64,000 nt of DNA from Pontibacter silvestris (GCF_020907275.1 NZ_JAJJWI010000012.1:1-64000), one strand, 5' to 3'; shown: positions 17,725-26,873, counted from the first letter of the stretch. Notes: generated by a model from the letters alone, not told the origin. Numbers and translations are program-made.

Positions 17725-19557
17725 GTGAGCGAAAGCAGAGAAACATTATTTAAACAGCGGTCAGAGCATTTTTCTGAGTTGGAAAAGAAAGCATTGTCAA
17801 AATCGCAGTTGGTATCGTGGCTGCGTTTGGTTGTATTTGTGGTAGGCATTGCGTTAGTGTGTTACTTCTTCTCCACTAGCAGCTATGCACTAGGTGTACT
17901 GAGCATAGTGGCATTCTACATTCTGTTTGTAGTGGTAGTACGTTGGCACAGTCGCCTGAACTATATCTATAACAATTACAAGCTGCTGCGTGAGCTAAAT
18001 CTGCAGGAAATCGATCGGCTGGCAGGGCGCTTGCAACAGTTCGATTTGGGCCAGCAATTTGCGGATGACCAGCATGCCTATACTTCTGACTTGGACATTT
18101 TTGGTAAAAACTCGTTGTTTCAGCTGATAAACCGTTCTGTTACAACTTTGGGTAAACAAAAGCTTGCCGATTGGATGCGTGTTGCTGCCGTACCAAAGGA
18201 AGTGCTACGTAGGCAACAGGCGGTGGCAGAACTTGCCCAGGAGGGGCAAGTAGATTGGCTGCAGGATCTGCACGTTAAATCACGGCATTACAAGCACCAA
18301 AACCCTCCCTCGTTTAAGTTTTTCGACTGGTTACGCTCTAACAACTTGTATCAGGATCATCCTTATCTTAAGATACTGATAGTGGTGTTGCCTGTACTTA
18401 CGATGGCTGCCATTGCCGCATATTTTAATGGCTACTCGGGGTATGTTGCTGGCGCCTTTCTCGTAGCTCAGTTTCTGCTGGCGTATCGCTTTCAGAAGAT
18501 CCGTGATGAGTATTATGACAATAGCATGGAGATGTACGAAGCCATGCGAAGTTACAAGCGCCAGATAATCAAAGTGGAGCAGTATACTTTTCACGCACCC
18601 TTATTAGTAGAGTTGCAAGACATACTGATGCAGCAGAATTATAAAGCATCGGTGGCACTGGCCCGGTTAGAACGTATTCTGGATTATTTCTCTTACCGGC
18701 TTAGTACGCTAATGGCTTTTTTTCTAAATACTGTTTTCATGTGGGACTTTATCTGGATATACCAACTGGAGAAATGGCGTAAACAATATGTGCCGCAAGT
18801 AGAGGGCTCCCTGGATGTATTGGCTAATTTTGAAGCGTTGGCAAGTATAGCCTCTTTCCAGTTTGCAAACCCTGGCTATGCTGTTCCGGTGCTAAGCCAT
18901 CAGCCTTTTGATGTGCGGGCTCAGCAGTTAGCCCACCCGCTTATCTTTTCTGTAAAGCGCATAGCTAATGATTTTGAGATGCAGGGTGCAGGCAGCACAA
19001 TGGTAATAACCGGTTCTAACATGTCTGGCAAAACAACATTTCTGCGTACAGTTGGTATAAACATGGTGATGGCTTTCACAGGTGGGCCTGTCTGTGCTGA
19101 CAGGATGATAGTAGCTCCGGTGCAGGTTTATACAGCCATGCGTACTGCTGATGATCTGTCTGAGAACACTTCTTCTTTTTATGCTGAGTTGAAACGTTTG
19201 CGCATTTTGTTAGAGTTAACAGAACAGGGAGCTCAGCCTGTATTTTATCTGCTGGATGAGATTTTAAAGGGCACTAATTCCCGGGACCGCCACCAGGGAG
19301 CTATGGCTTTAATCCGGCAGTTGCATCAACGTAATGCTTCGGGGTTAATTTCTACACATGATCTCGAACTAGGAGCAATGGAGGAGGAGCTTCCCGGAAG
19401 CGTGTTTAACTACAGCTTTAATAGTATGATAGAAGGCGATAAAATTATGTTTGACTATACTTTACGTAAAGGTGTGTGCCGTAGCTTTAATGCAAGTAAA
19501 CTGATGCAGCTAATGGGCATTGCTATAGCGGATGAAACTGGAACCAGCCAACAATAA
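17725..19557 (+). CDS. Membrane-spanning MutS-type ATPase
   Basis: The 610-aa protein ends in a MutS ATPase domain: Walker A GSNMSGKTT (430-438), the ENTSSFYAEL signature loop, Walker B YLLDEILKGTNS (Asp511-Glu512) and the STHDLELG switch. The mismatch-recognition and connector domains of MutS are missing. Instead there are two membrane helices near residues 29-75 (WLRLVVFVVGIALVCYF; LGVLSIVAFYILFVVVV) and two more near 212-255 (LKILIVVLPVLTMAAIAA; VAGAFLVAQFLLAY). Thus the ATPase is tied to the inner membrane. Such proteins are annotated as MutS-family in Bacteroidota, but their function is not established. The start is a GTG. Confidence 0.85.
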   Translation: MSESRETLFKQRSEHFSELEKKALSKSQLVSWLRLVVFVVGIALVCYFFSTSSYALGVLSIVAFYILFVVVVRWHSRLNYIYNNYKLLRELNLQEIDRLAGRLQQFDLGQQFADDQHAYTSDLDIFGKNSLFQLINRSVTTLGKQKLADWMRVAAVPKEVLRRQQAVAELAQEGQVDWLQDLHVKSRHYKHQNPPSFKFFDWLRSNNLYQDHPYLKILIVVLPVLTMAAIAAYFNGYSGYVAGAFLVAQFLLAYRFQKIRDEYYDNSMEMYEAMRSYKRQIIKVEQYTFHAPLLVELQDILMQQNYKASVALARLERILDYFSYRLSTLMAFFLNTVFMWDFIWIYQLEKWRKQYVPQVEGSLDVLANFEALASIASFQFANPGYAVPVLSHQPFDVRAQQLAHPLIFSVKRIANDFEMQGAGSTMVITGSNMSGKTTFLRTVGINMVMAFTGGPVCADRMIVAPVQVYTAMRTADDLSENTSSFYAELKRLRILLELTEQGAQPVFYLLDEILKGTNSRDRHQGAMALIRQLHQRNASGLISTHDLELGAMEEELPGSVFNYSFNSMIEGDKIMFDYTLRKGVCRSFNASKLMQLMGIAIADETGTSQQ

Positions 19558-19575
19558 TTCAAAACATATAAAAAC

Positions 19576-19818
19576 ATGAGAGTTGTAGCCGACATACCGC
19601 ACCCTCAAATAAAGATTACATTACTTGCCTGGAACGGCAAGTACCTTATTAAATTGGAAAAAGGTGATTTTGAGCAAACCTACAAAATAAGTGAAATGGA
19701 TGTAATGGGGGATGCAGGTGCCAAAGAACTTTTAGACGAAGATTTTATAGAAGCTGCTTTGAATCGTTTTTCAGACATGCGAGATGCCTTTGTGTCTAGT
19801 ATAAGAAGAAACAGTTAA
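19576..19818 (+). CDS. Small hypothetical protein
   Basis: An 80-aa protein of unknown function, starting with ATG 18 bp after the MutS-like gene and ending before a terminator, so probably cotranscribed. It has the look of a small alpha/beta protein (IKITLLAWNGKYLIKLEKG, then two acidic helices). It contains no recognised motif; the clean codon pattern and position support a real gene. Confidence 0.75.
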   Translation: MRVVADIPHPQIKITLLAWNGKYLIKLEKGDFEQTYKISEMDVMGDAGAKELLDEDFIEAALNRFSDMRDAFVSSIRRNS

Positions 19819-19869
19819 GATTCTAAGTGAGAGTTAAATCAGGCTACAAGCCTGCTTATACAGACTTAT

Positions 19870-19902
19870 AAAAAAAGCCCGCCATTGTGCGGGCTTTTTT
19901 TA
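19870..19902. terminator. Bidirectional terminator between the MutS-like pair and tsf
   Basis: GC core gcccgc (19877-19882) / gcgggc (19889-19894) is flanked by A6 on the left and T7 on the right, so it suits both the plus-strand gene and the convergent tsf. Confidence 0.9.
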
Positions 19903-19923
19903 TTTATGTGCCTTTTGGAGGAA

Positions 19924-20760
19924 TTAACCACCGATAGCTACACGTTTGAACTCACTTACAGTTAAGCCTTTGCTTGTTTTCTCAAGTAATTGAGAAATTG
20001 TAAGAGAAGAGTCTTTTACGAACTCCTGATTTAACAAAGTGTTTTCTTTGTAGAACTTATTCAGTTTCCCAAGAGCAATTTTCTCTAACATTTGCTCTGG
20101 CTTGCCTTCAGCGCGTGCTTGCTCTTTACCAACCTCTATTTCACGCTCTACAGTAGCTGAATCAACGCCGTCTTTGTCTAACGCAATTGGCTTCATCGCA
20201 GCAATTTGCATCGCAATATCTTTACCAACTTCTTCAACCTCTGTACCATTGGTGTTCGAAAGACCAACAAGTACACCTAACTTACCATTTGAGTGGTTAT
20301 AAGCAACTACTTTATCAGCAGAAACAGTCTCGTAAGATACCACATCAATTTTCTCACCGATTTTACCCATCAGGTCAGTAATGTGATCCTGCAGTGAACG
20401 GCCATCAGCCTGAGGTGTTGCTAAAAGCTCTTCTTTAGAAGTAGCATTAGTAGTAACAGCTGCTTGCAGAACTGCGTTAGCCAGGTTCTGGAAGTCCTCT
20501 ACTTTAGATACTGGTTCAGTTTCGCAGGCAAGAGCAACTACTTTACCAGTAGTACCGTCTTCGCTTACTTGTGTAAGAACTACACCTTCAGAAGTTGCAT
20601 TGTCAGCACGCTTGCTGGCAATTTTCTGACCTTGTTTACGCAGGATATCTTTAGCTGCTTCGAAGTCGCCATTTGCTTCTGTAAGTGCTTTCTTACAATC
20701 CATCATACCGGCTCCGGTTTCCTGGCGGAGTTTGTTAACGTCTTGTGCTGTAATAGCCAT
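19924..20760 (-). CDS. tsf: Translation elongation factor Ts
   Basis: EF-Ts recharges EF-Tu by exchanging GDP for GTP. The 278-aa protein has the N-terminal UBA-like domain (TAQDVNKLRQETGAGMMDCKKAL), followed by the core with CETEPVSKVEDF (the TDFVA-type EF-Tu contact region) and a C-terminal QEFVKDSSLTISQLL segment. It is last in the rplM-rpsI-rpsB-tsf run, separated from rpsB by 214 bp that hold a large hairpin. Confidence 0.97.
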   Translation of the reverse strand: MAITAQDVNKLRQETGAGMMDCKKALTEANGDFEAAKDILRKQGQKIASKRADNATSEGVVLTQVSEDGTTGKVVALACETEPVSKVEDFQNLANAVLQAAVTTNATSKEELLATPQADGRSLQDHITDLMGKIGEKIDVVSYETVSADKVVAYNHSNGKLGVLVGLSNTNGTEVEEVGKDIAMQIAAMKPIALDKDGVDSATVEREIEVGKEQARAEGKPEQMLEKIALGKLNKFYKENTLLNQEFVKDSSLTISQLLEKTSKGLTVSEFKRVAIGG

Positions 20761-20907
20761 GTTTTTATAATTAAGAATTATGAAATTAATAATTAAGATT
20801 TTCTATCTGGAGTAAAAGAAACATGTTATTAGAACGGCAGACATTATCTTGAGTCTAAGTATAGCATCTAAAATCTAATAATGTCTCTTTCCTTAATCCC
20901 CTAAAAC

Positions 20908-20950
20908 AAACTGAACATTGAAGCAGCATGTGGCGCCCAATGTTCAGTTT
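20908..20950 (-). promoter_or_regulatory. Large hairpin between rpsB and tsf (attenuator-like)
   Basis: A perfect 13-bp inverted repeat (aaactgaacattg 20908-20920; caatgttcagttt 20938-20950) with a 17-base loop begins 24 bp after the rpsB stop. In minus-strand sense it is followed by TGTTTTAG, only weakly T-rich, so partial termination, mRNA stabilisation or a protein-binding site are all possible. Confidence 0.6.
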
Positions 20951-20974
20951 ATCTGATGCAATATGAACTACAGA

Positions 20975-21742
20975 TTATTGTTCGTCTGCTTCTTGTTTAG
21001 CTTTGATGCCTTCTTCCTCGGCACGCTTACGCTCAGTTTCTTCTTTATCTACTTTACGCTCAGAAAGACCTTCTTCAATAGCCTTACCAACAATAGAAAC
21101 GATAAGTGATACTGATTTAGAAGCATCATCGTTTGCAGGAATCGGGAAGTCTACCAGTTCTGGGTTAGAGTTAGTATCGCAAATAGCGAAAACAGGAAGA
21201 TTTAATTTTTGAGCTTCTTTAACAGCAATGTGTTCACGCTTTACGTCAACAATAAATAATGCTGCAGGGAGCCTTGAAAGATCAGCAATACCGCCCAAAA
21301 CTCTTTCCAGTTTCTCACGCTCACGAGAAAGCATTAATCTTTCACGCTTTGCGATAGCTGCATACGCTGTGTTGTCTTTTACCATCTTGTCGATAGTAGA
21401 CATTTTCTTTAAAGACTTACGTACTGTAGCGAAGTTTGTAAGCATACCGCCTAACCAACGATCAGTAACATAAGGCATTTTAAGACGTTTTGCCTCTTCA
21501 GCTACAATTTCCTGAGCCTGCTTTTTAGTAGCTACAAACAAAATTTTACGGCCAGATTTAGCGATATTCTTAATAGCAGAAGTAGCCTCATCAAGAGCAA
21601 CCAAAGTTTTGTTCAGGTCAATAATGTGGATCCCGTTTTTCTCCATGAAGATATACGGAGCCATTTTCGGATCCCACTTGCGGGTAAGGTGGCCAAAGTG
21701 AACACCTGCCTCAAGTAATTCTTTATAATTAGTACTTGCCAT
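20975..21742 (-). CDS. rpsB: 30S ribosomal protein S2
   Basis: The 255-aa protein shows the S2 signatures: LLEAGVHFGHLTRKWDPKM near the N-terminus, ATKKQAQEIV, DRWLGGMLTNF, and VFAICDTNSNPELVDFPIPANDDA. A charged C-terminal tail (ERKRAEEEGIKAKQEADEQ) extends past the core. It lies 21 bp after rpsI in the ribosomal operon and upstream of tsf, the usual bacterial pairing. Confidence 0.98.
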   Translation of the reverse strand: MASTNYKELLEAGVHFGHLTRKWDPKMAPYIFMEKNGIHIIDLNKTLVALDEATSAIKNIAKSGRKILFVATKKQAQEIVAEEAKRLKMPYVTDRWLGGMLTNFATVRKSLKKMSTIDKMVKDNTAYAAIAKRERLMLSREREKLERVLGGIADLSRLPAALFIVDVKREHIAVKEAQKLNLPVFAICDTNSNPELVDFPIPANDDASKSVSLIVSIVGKAIEEGLSERKVDKEETERKRAEEEGIKAKQEADEQ

Positions 21743-21763
21743 GTTGTTGATACACCTTTAATA

Positions 21764-22150
21764 TTAACGTTTACTGAACTGGAATGAACGACGTGCTTTA
21801 CGCTTACCGAACTTCTTACGCTCTACCATGCGAGGGTCTCTTGTGATAAAGCCTTCTTTTCTAAGAACAGACTTAGTTTCGGCATTTTCAACTACCAGTG
21901 CTTTAGATATCGCAAGTCTTAGTGCCTCAGCCTGGCCGCTTACACCACCACCTTTAATGTTGGCTTTTACATCGTATTTGCCAATGGATTCTAAGGTTTG
22001 AAACGGCTGATTTACTATTGTTTGCAGTACTTCGCTAGGGAAATACGTTTTAATATCTTTACCGTTAATAGTGATAATCCCTTGCCCAGGCGTCATGTAG
22101 ATGCGCGCCACCGAGGTTTTTCTTCTACCAGATGTATTGATAACTTCCAT
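21764..22150 (-). CDS. rpsI: 30S ribosomal protein S9
   Basis: The 128-aa protein carries the S9 motifs TSGRRKTSVARIYM, GGGVSGQAEALRLAISKAL and the conserved basic C-terminus ending KARRSFQFSKR, whose last residues contact P-site tRNA. It follows rplM by 6 bp. Confidence 0.98.
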   Translation of the reverse strand: MEVINTSGRRKTSVARIYMTPGQGIITINGKDIKTYFPSEVLQTIVNQPFQTLESIGKYDVKANIKGGGVSGQAEALRLAISKALVVENAETKSVLRKEGFITRDPRMVERKKFGKRKARRSFQFSKR

Positions 22151-22156
22151 TAATTA

Positions 22157-22606
22157 TTAAATGTTGAAGGTTAGTTGTTTAGGCTGCTGAGCTGCAAATG
22201 GATGCTCGCTTCCTGCAAAAACATGAAGATTTCTGAATAGCTCGCGGCCCAGGCTGTTTTTTGGCAACATGCCACGAACAGCGCGCTCTACAAGCAATGT
22301 AGATGATTTAGCCTTAAGCTCACGTGGAGAAGTTTTCTTCTGACCACCTGGGTAACCAGTGTGTGTCAGGTAGTACTTCTGGTCCCACTTACGGCCTGAG
22401 AAACGTACATTATCAGAGTTGATAACGATTACGTTGTCACCGCAGTCAGCATAAGGAGTGTAAGAAGGCTTGTGCTTGCCCTTCAGGATCTTGGCAACTT
22501 CTGATGCCACACGACCCAAGTTTCCTTGCCCAGCATCAACAATTACCCAGCCTTTGTTGGCTGTCTTTTTGTTGACAGTAAGGGTCTTATAACTTAAATG
22601 ATCCAT
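22157..22606 (-). CDS. rplM: 50S ribosomal protein L13
   Basis: The 149-aa protein has the L13 core: KGWVIVDAGQGNLGRVASEVA, LKGKHKPSYTPYADCGDNVIVIN, and AVRGMLPKNSLGRELFRNLHV. It is the first gene of the rplM-rpsI-rpsB-tsf run, with a good Bacteroidota promoter 60-90 bp upstream. Confidence 0.98.
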   Translation of the reverse strand: MDHLSYKTLTVNKKTANKGWVIVDAGQGNLGRVASEVAKILKGKHKPSYTPYADCGDNVIVINSDNVRFSGRKWDQKYYLTHTGYPGGQKKTSPRELKAKSSTLLVERAVRGMLPKNSLGRELFRNLHVFAGSEHPFAAQQPKQLTFNI

Positions 22607-22669
22607 TTTTAGTGGTTGTAAGCGATTTATTTTAAATATTGAAAAACTTTCTCTATCGAAAAATGGTCA

Positions 22670-22700
22670 CAAAGATACTAGTTATTAATTTGATATGCAA
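22670..22700 (-). promoter_or_regulatory. Promoter of the rplM operon
   Basis: On the minus strand TTG (22700-22698), 20 bp, then TATCTTTG (22677-22670): a full match to the Bacteroidota TTG / TAnnTTTG promoter. Transcription would start near 22664, giving a leader of roughly 57 nt. Confidence 0.65.
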
Positions 22701-22894
22701 TACCTCATTAATAAAATACTGAAACCAACGCACTTACAGTACTTTGGCTGCCATCGTTATAATATGAGTTAACATAAATAACAAGTAAAACAGTTGCATA
22801 TAAGAGGTATCTGGCTGCACATTTAGTTATTTTTATAGCATAGATATCTTTCTTTTTTTTGCTGCGTCTATTATCTAACACTAAAATTTACTTA

Positions 22895-23875
22895 ATGAAA
22901 GCTATTCTTGTTAAACAACCCGGAGGGCCAGAACAACTGGTACTCGGAGAGTACGAAAAGCCTCTTCCAAAGCCGACAGAACTGCTGGTGCATGTACATG
23001 CCACTGCTATTAACCGTGCAGACACCTTACAGCGTGAGGGTAAATATCCACCGCCGGAAGGTGCCAGCTCATTGTTAGGGCTTGAGATAGCCGGTGAGGT
23101 AGTAGAGGCAGGGTTGAATTGTACGCGTTTCAAGAAAGGTGATAAAGTATTCGGATTACTACCAGGTGGAGGGTATGCAGAATATGCTGTTATTAATGAG
23201 CTTATGGCGATGCCTTTGCCCGATAGTGTAAGTATGGAGGAGGCAGCAGCAATACCGGAAGTGTTTTTAACTGCTTACCAGGCACTGGTTTGGCTGGGCA
23301 AGCTGGAGGCAGGTGAGCGGGCGCTGGTGCACGCTGGTGCCAGTGGGGTAGGTACAGCAGCTATACAATTGGCACGGGCTATAGGAGCGGAGGTGCTGGT
23401 GACTGCCTCAGAAAACAAGTTGCAGGCTTGTCTGGACCTGGGGGCGCATAAAGCTATCAACTACAGAGAGGCTTCTTTTGAAGATGAGGTGTTAGCTTAT
23501 ACTAACTCAGAGGGGATCGATGTGATTATAGACTTTGTTGCTGCATCGTACTTCAAATCTAATATTGAGTGCCTGCGCCTGGATGGCCGTATGGTGATGC
23601 TTGCCAGCTTAGGAGGTGGTAAGGTAGATGAATTTGATCTGCGAAAGATACTGATGAAGCGTTTGCACATAATGGGCTCCACGCTTCGTTCCCGCTCCCT
23701 TGATTACCAAATAAAGCTTACGCAGGAAATGAGTGCCTTTACTATGCCTTTATTTAAAGATGGAAGTATTAAACCTGTGGTAGACTCTGTTTTTGATTGG
23801 GAAGATGTTGCAGATGCGCATCGGCACATGGAGGAAAATAAGAATATAGGTAAGATTGTATTGAAGATAGCTTAG
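22895..23875 (+). CDS. Zinc-free quinone oxidoreductase (PIG3/QOR family MDR)
   Basis: The 326-aa protein is a medium-chain dehydrogenase/reductase: N-terminal GroES-like domain with NRADTLQREGKYPPP, the central Rossmann motif AGASGVGTAAIQLA and the PIG3-type stretch INYREASFEDEV. It lacks the zinc-ligand cysteines of alcohol dehydrogenases, as expected for NAD(P)H:quinone reductases. The start at ATG 22895 (MKAILVKQPGGPEQ) matches the family; a longer frame from 22859 does not. It stands alone, with a two-way terminator to the convergent rluA-type gene. Confidence 0.9.
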   Translation: MKAILVKQPGGPEQLVLGEYEKPLPKPTELLVHVHATAINRADTLQREGKYPPPEGASSLLGLEIAGEVVEAGLNCTRFKKGDKVFGLLPGGGYAEYAVINELMAMPLPDSVSMEEAAAIPEVFLTAYQALVWLGKLEAGERALVHAGASGVGTAAIQLARAIGAEVLVTASENKLQACLDLGAHKAINYREASFEDEVLAYTNSEGIDVIIDFVAASYFKSNIECLRLDGRMVMLASLGGGKVDEFDLRKILMKRLHIMGSTLRSRSLDYQIKLTQEMSAFTMPLFKDGSIKPVVDSVFDWEDVADAHRHMEENKNIGKIVLKIA

Positions 23876-23890
23876 TTTCAGCTTAATCAA

Positions 23891-23930
23891 AAAGAAAGGG
23901 AGGTGAATCTTCACCGCCCTTTCTTTCTCT
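23891..23930. terminator. Bidirectional terminator
   Basis: Perfect stem aaagaaaggg (23891-23900) / ccctttcttt (23917-23926) with an inner ggtgaa/ttcacc stem, between convergent genes. Confidence 0.85.
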
Positions 23931-23932
23931 TT

Positions 23933-24652
23933 CTATCTGGAGCCAAGGCTTCTCAGTTGTTTTACAAGTACTGCAAAATCTTTAGGATATGGTGCTTCTA
24001 TTTTAATAAGTTCTTCATTCAGCAATTTGAAACCTATATTAAAGGAGTGTAAAGCAAAGCGCTTAATCAGTGGCAACTCATCTGTATTTTGTTTTAAGTT
24101 ATAGCCACGCTTTAAATTGCTCAAATACAAATGTTCTCCTCCATAAAGCTCATCGCTTACAATAGAAGCCCCCAAAAAAGCTAAATGCACACGTATCTGA
24201 TGCAGGCGGCCTGTTACTGGCATGCATTCTACCAGAGTATGACGGTTATAATTTTCCAGTGTGGTAAAGTAAGTCTGCGCTGGTTTGCCTTTAGGCGTTA
24301 GTTTAGCAACTCCTTTGGCACTCGGCAAGATAGCACGATCAACGAGTTCATCTTCAAACTTATGTGTGCCCCAAACTACAGCGTGGTATACTTTATAAAC
24401 CTCACGAGCCTCAAACTGCATAGCTAAATGTCGGTACGCTTCCGGGTTCTTAGCAAGAACAAGACAACCAGAGGTGTCTTTATCCAGGCGGTGGCAAGCT
24501 TGTAAGTTTGAGTTGTACTGTCGGGCTATCTTCAGCAGGTTAGTAGTGTTAGGCGTACGGTCTTCCAGCGTAGACAGAAACGGAGGCTTATTCACCACTA
24601 CGTAATCGTCATTTTCAAATATAATCAGGTCTTTAAAAACCGGGTATTTCAT
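23933..24652 (-). CDS. RluA-family RNA pseudouridine synthase
   Basis: The 239-aa protein has the RluA catalytic motif HRLDKDTSGCLVLAK, whose aspartate attacks the uridine, plus the VNKPPFLSTL and GRLHQIRVHLAFLG motifs. No S4 domain is present. Target may be 23S rRNA or tRNA; RluC/RluD/TruC type cannot be told from sequence. A TATCTTTG box lies 58 bp upstream. Confidence 0.92.
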   Translation of the reverse strand: MKYPVFKDLIIFENDDYVVVNKPPFLSTLEDRTPNTTNLLKIARQYNSNLQACHRLDKDTSGCLVLAKNPEAYRHLAMQFEAREVYKVYHAVVWGTHKFEDELVDRAILPSAKGVAKLTPKGKPAQTYFTTLENYNRHTLVECMPVTGRLHQIRVHLAFLGASIVSDELYGGEHLYLSNLKRGYNLKQNTDELPLIKRFALHSFNIGFKLLNEELIKIEAPYPKDFAVLVKQLRSLGSR

Positions 24653-24709
24653 CTTCTAAACTATAAAAGTAAACTTAGCACTCTGGCAAAACAGATGTTG
24701 TGCATTTTG

Positions 24710-24717
24710 CAAAGATA
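24710..24717 (-). promoter_or_regulatory. Candidate -7 element of the pseudouridine synthase gene
   Basis: The minus strand reads TATCTTTG here, 58 bp before the ATG; no TTG partner at 19-20 bp. Confidence 0.4.
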
Positions 24718-24907
24718 CAGAAATTTAGTGTGCGCTGTATTTTGTAGCATTTGTAGTTTAGACTAAATCCCCTTCCTTTACGATATGTATCTTTATCTTG
24801 AAAAGAAGGCAAGGCTATGGAAAAAGGCTGAATTAACTTTATCGCTCCTTTACATTGGCAACAATGACAATTAGCTGGACTACCAAAGTTGTTATCTGTG
24901 AAACATA

Positions 24908-25948
24908 CTACTCCTTTTTAGCCTTTGAAAGTTTGAAGCGAAGCGTGGTTCCTTTACCCAACTCACTTTTTACGGCTATAAAAGAACGGTGTGCCTCTAT
25001 GATATGTTTGCAAATAGCCAGTCCTAGGCCTGTACTGCTGGTGTCACGAGCCCGGCTCTTATCTATTCGGTAAAAACGTTCGAAAATGCGGTTGATGTGC
25101 TCCTGCGCTATACCTTTTCCATCGTCTTTTACCGTTACTGTATACTTCTTGCGCCCTTCATCAAAGAACACCCATATATTTCCTCCCTGGCGGCCATACT
25201 TAATGGCGTTGTCTATCAGGTTAATGAATACCTGCCGTACCCGACCTGGGTCAGCGTAAAGCAAAATTTCTTCGTCTGGTTTAACGACCAGGTGCAACGT
25301 TATTTCGCTTGATGCAGCCTTTTGTTCCAGTTGTTCAAATACCTCCAACACGAGTTGCACTACGTCGAAATTACGCTTCTGCATTTTTACAACTCCCTTT
25401 TCGAACTGAGATATACTGATAAGGTCTTGCACGAGAGCATCCAGGCTATCCAGGCTTTTGGCTGCTTTTTGCAGGAATTTATCGCGTACCGCAGGGTCGT
25501 CCATGGCGCCGTCCAGCAGGGTGTGTATAAAACCTTGTGCGGCAAAAATAGGCGTCTTTAGCTCATGAGACACATCTGCCAGAAAGTCGCTGCGCATAAC
25601 CTGGAGATGCTTCAGCTCATCGATCTCCTGCTGCTTTCTTTCAGCAATAAGATATATCTCGTCCTTGATTTTGGTCAGTGGGTCGGCAATAAAAATGGAC
25701 TTGCTTTCTACCTTCTTAAAGTCCTGTTTCTTTATCTTTTCCAGGCTGGAGTAAACGTTCTTTATTTCCTTAAAAACAAGAGCCTCATAAGAAAAGTGAA
25801 CCAGGAAAAAGCAGGAAATGAAAACTATTACTAAGGCAACTATCAGGCCTTCTGAGGAAAAGTAGCTGGCTAAAGCAAGAAAGGCGGTAAGCACTAATGC
25901 TACCGCCAATGATATGATAAGGGCAAGCGTACGGGAATTAAAATTCAT
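24908..25948 (-). CDS. Sensor histidine kinase (PhoR-like)
   Basis: The 346-aa inner-membrane kinase has two N-terminal helices (about 8-28 and 34-52) with almost no periplasmic loop, a short coiled linker, the dimerisation domain with phospho-acceptor His128 (DVSHELKTPIF), and a HATPase domain with N box NLIDNAIKYG, G1 DDGKGI and G2 STGLGLAIC. The tiny sensor region suggests it senses within the membrane or via a partner. It follows its response regulator by 3 bp. PhoR is the nearest style; the signal is unknown and no pho genes are nearby. Confidence 0.93.
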   Translation of the reverse strand: MNFNSRTLALIISLAVALVLTAFLALASYFSSEGLIVALVIVFISCFFLVHFSYEALVFKEIKNVYSSLEKIKKQDFKKVESKSIFIADPLTKIKDEIYLIAERKQQEIDELKHLQVMRSDFLADVSHELKTPIFAAQGFIHTLLDGAMDDPAVRDKFLQKAAKSLDSLDALVQDLISISQFEKGVVKMQKRNFDVVQLVLEVFEQLEQKAASSEITLHLVVKPDEEILLYADPGRVRQVFINLIDNAIKYGRQGGNIWVFFDEGRKKYTVTVKDDGKGIAQEHINRIFERFYRIDKSRARDTSSTGLGLAICKHIIEAHRSFIAVKSELGKGTTLRFKLSKAKKE

Positions 25949-25951
25949 TCT

Positions 25952-26641
25952 TTAGTCGGTGTTGAACTTATAGCCCACGCCTTTTATAGTTCTAATGTTG
26001 TTTTCACCTATTTTCTCACGAACTTTTCTGATGTGTACATCTACTGTGCGGGCTATTACAAACACATCGCTACCCCACACGTTGTTCAGGAGCTCTTCAC
26101 GGCTGAAGACTTTGTTTGGCGTGGCAGCTAAGAAGGCCAGCAGTTCAAACTCTTTTTTAGGTAAAGTGATTTTTTCATCGCCCCTATACACCGCAAAGCT
26201 GGTGCGGTCTATACGGAGGTCTCCAATTTCTATTGTCAGGTCTTCCTCCTCCTGGTTCATTTCGCGCCGTGCGAAGGCAGCCAAGCGGCTTAATAATGCC
26301 CGTGGCTTTATTGGCTTTACTATAAAATCATCAGCACCGGCATCAAAAGCGGCAACTTCTGAGAATTCTTCTGCGCGAGCTGTCAGAAAGATAACGTGCG
26401 TGTTACGGAAGTCATTTATTTCTCGCAGTTGCCTGCAGGCGGCTATACCATCCAGCACCGGCATCATTACATCCATCAGAATAATGTCCGGTTTAAATGT
26501 TTTGGCTTCTTCAATAGCTCTTTTACCATTGTCGGCCTGCGCTACTTCATAGCCTTCCTTCGTCAAATTATACTGTAGCAGTTCCACGATATCCGGATCG
26601 TCGTCTACTACTAAGATTTTGTAGTTTGATGCAGTTTGCAC
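25952..26641 (-). CDS. OmpR/PhoB-family response regulator
   Basis: The 229-aa protein has a receiver domain with acidic pocket VDDDPDI, phospho-acceptor Asp57 (ILMDVMMP) and Lys in FIVKPIKP, then a winged-helix DNA-binding domain (FELLAFLAATPNKVFSREELLNNVWG ... RTVDVHIRKVREKIG). It is the first gene of a two-gene unit with the kinase downstream. Minus-strand TATATTTG at 26764-26757 is a weak promoter candidate. Confidence 0.95.
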   Translation of the reverse strand: MQTASNYKILVVDDDPDIVELLQYNLTKEGYEVAQADNGKRAIEEAKTFKPDIILMDVMMPVLDGIAACRQLREINDFRNTHVIFLTARAEEFSEVAAFDAGADDFIVKPIKPRALLSRLAAFARREMNQEEEDLTIEIGDLRIDRTSFAVYRGDEKITLPKKEFELLAFLAATPNKVFSREELLNNVWGSDVFVIARTVDVHIRKVREKIGENNIRTIKGVGYKFNTD

Positions 26642-26835
26642 AGTCTTTATATGGATTAGGTTTTGTAATGGGAGTACTATTACCAGCTGCTGTGCATACT
26701 TAAAGCAGATGCAGCTGTTTAAGCTATTCTACTACTGTAATGCCCAAATACCTAAACAAATATACTATACTATTTAGCAACTTACTTTACGATAATTAAA
26801 TCATAATATTTTCTTAACATATAGATAGCGCTTTT

Positions 26836-26864
26836 AAAACAAAAAGCCAGCTGTTAGGCTGGCT
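26836..26864 (-). terminator. Terminator of the DUF3108 gene
   Basis: Perfect 7-bp stem agccagc / gctggct (26845-26851, 26858-26864), followed in minus sense by TTTTTGTTTT. Confidence 0.75.
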
Positions 26865-26873
26865 GCAGTAGAA

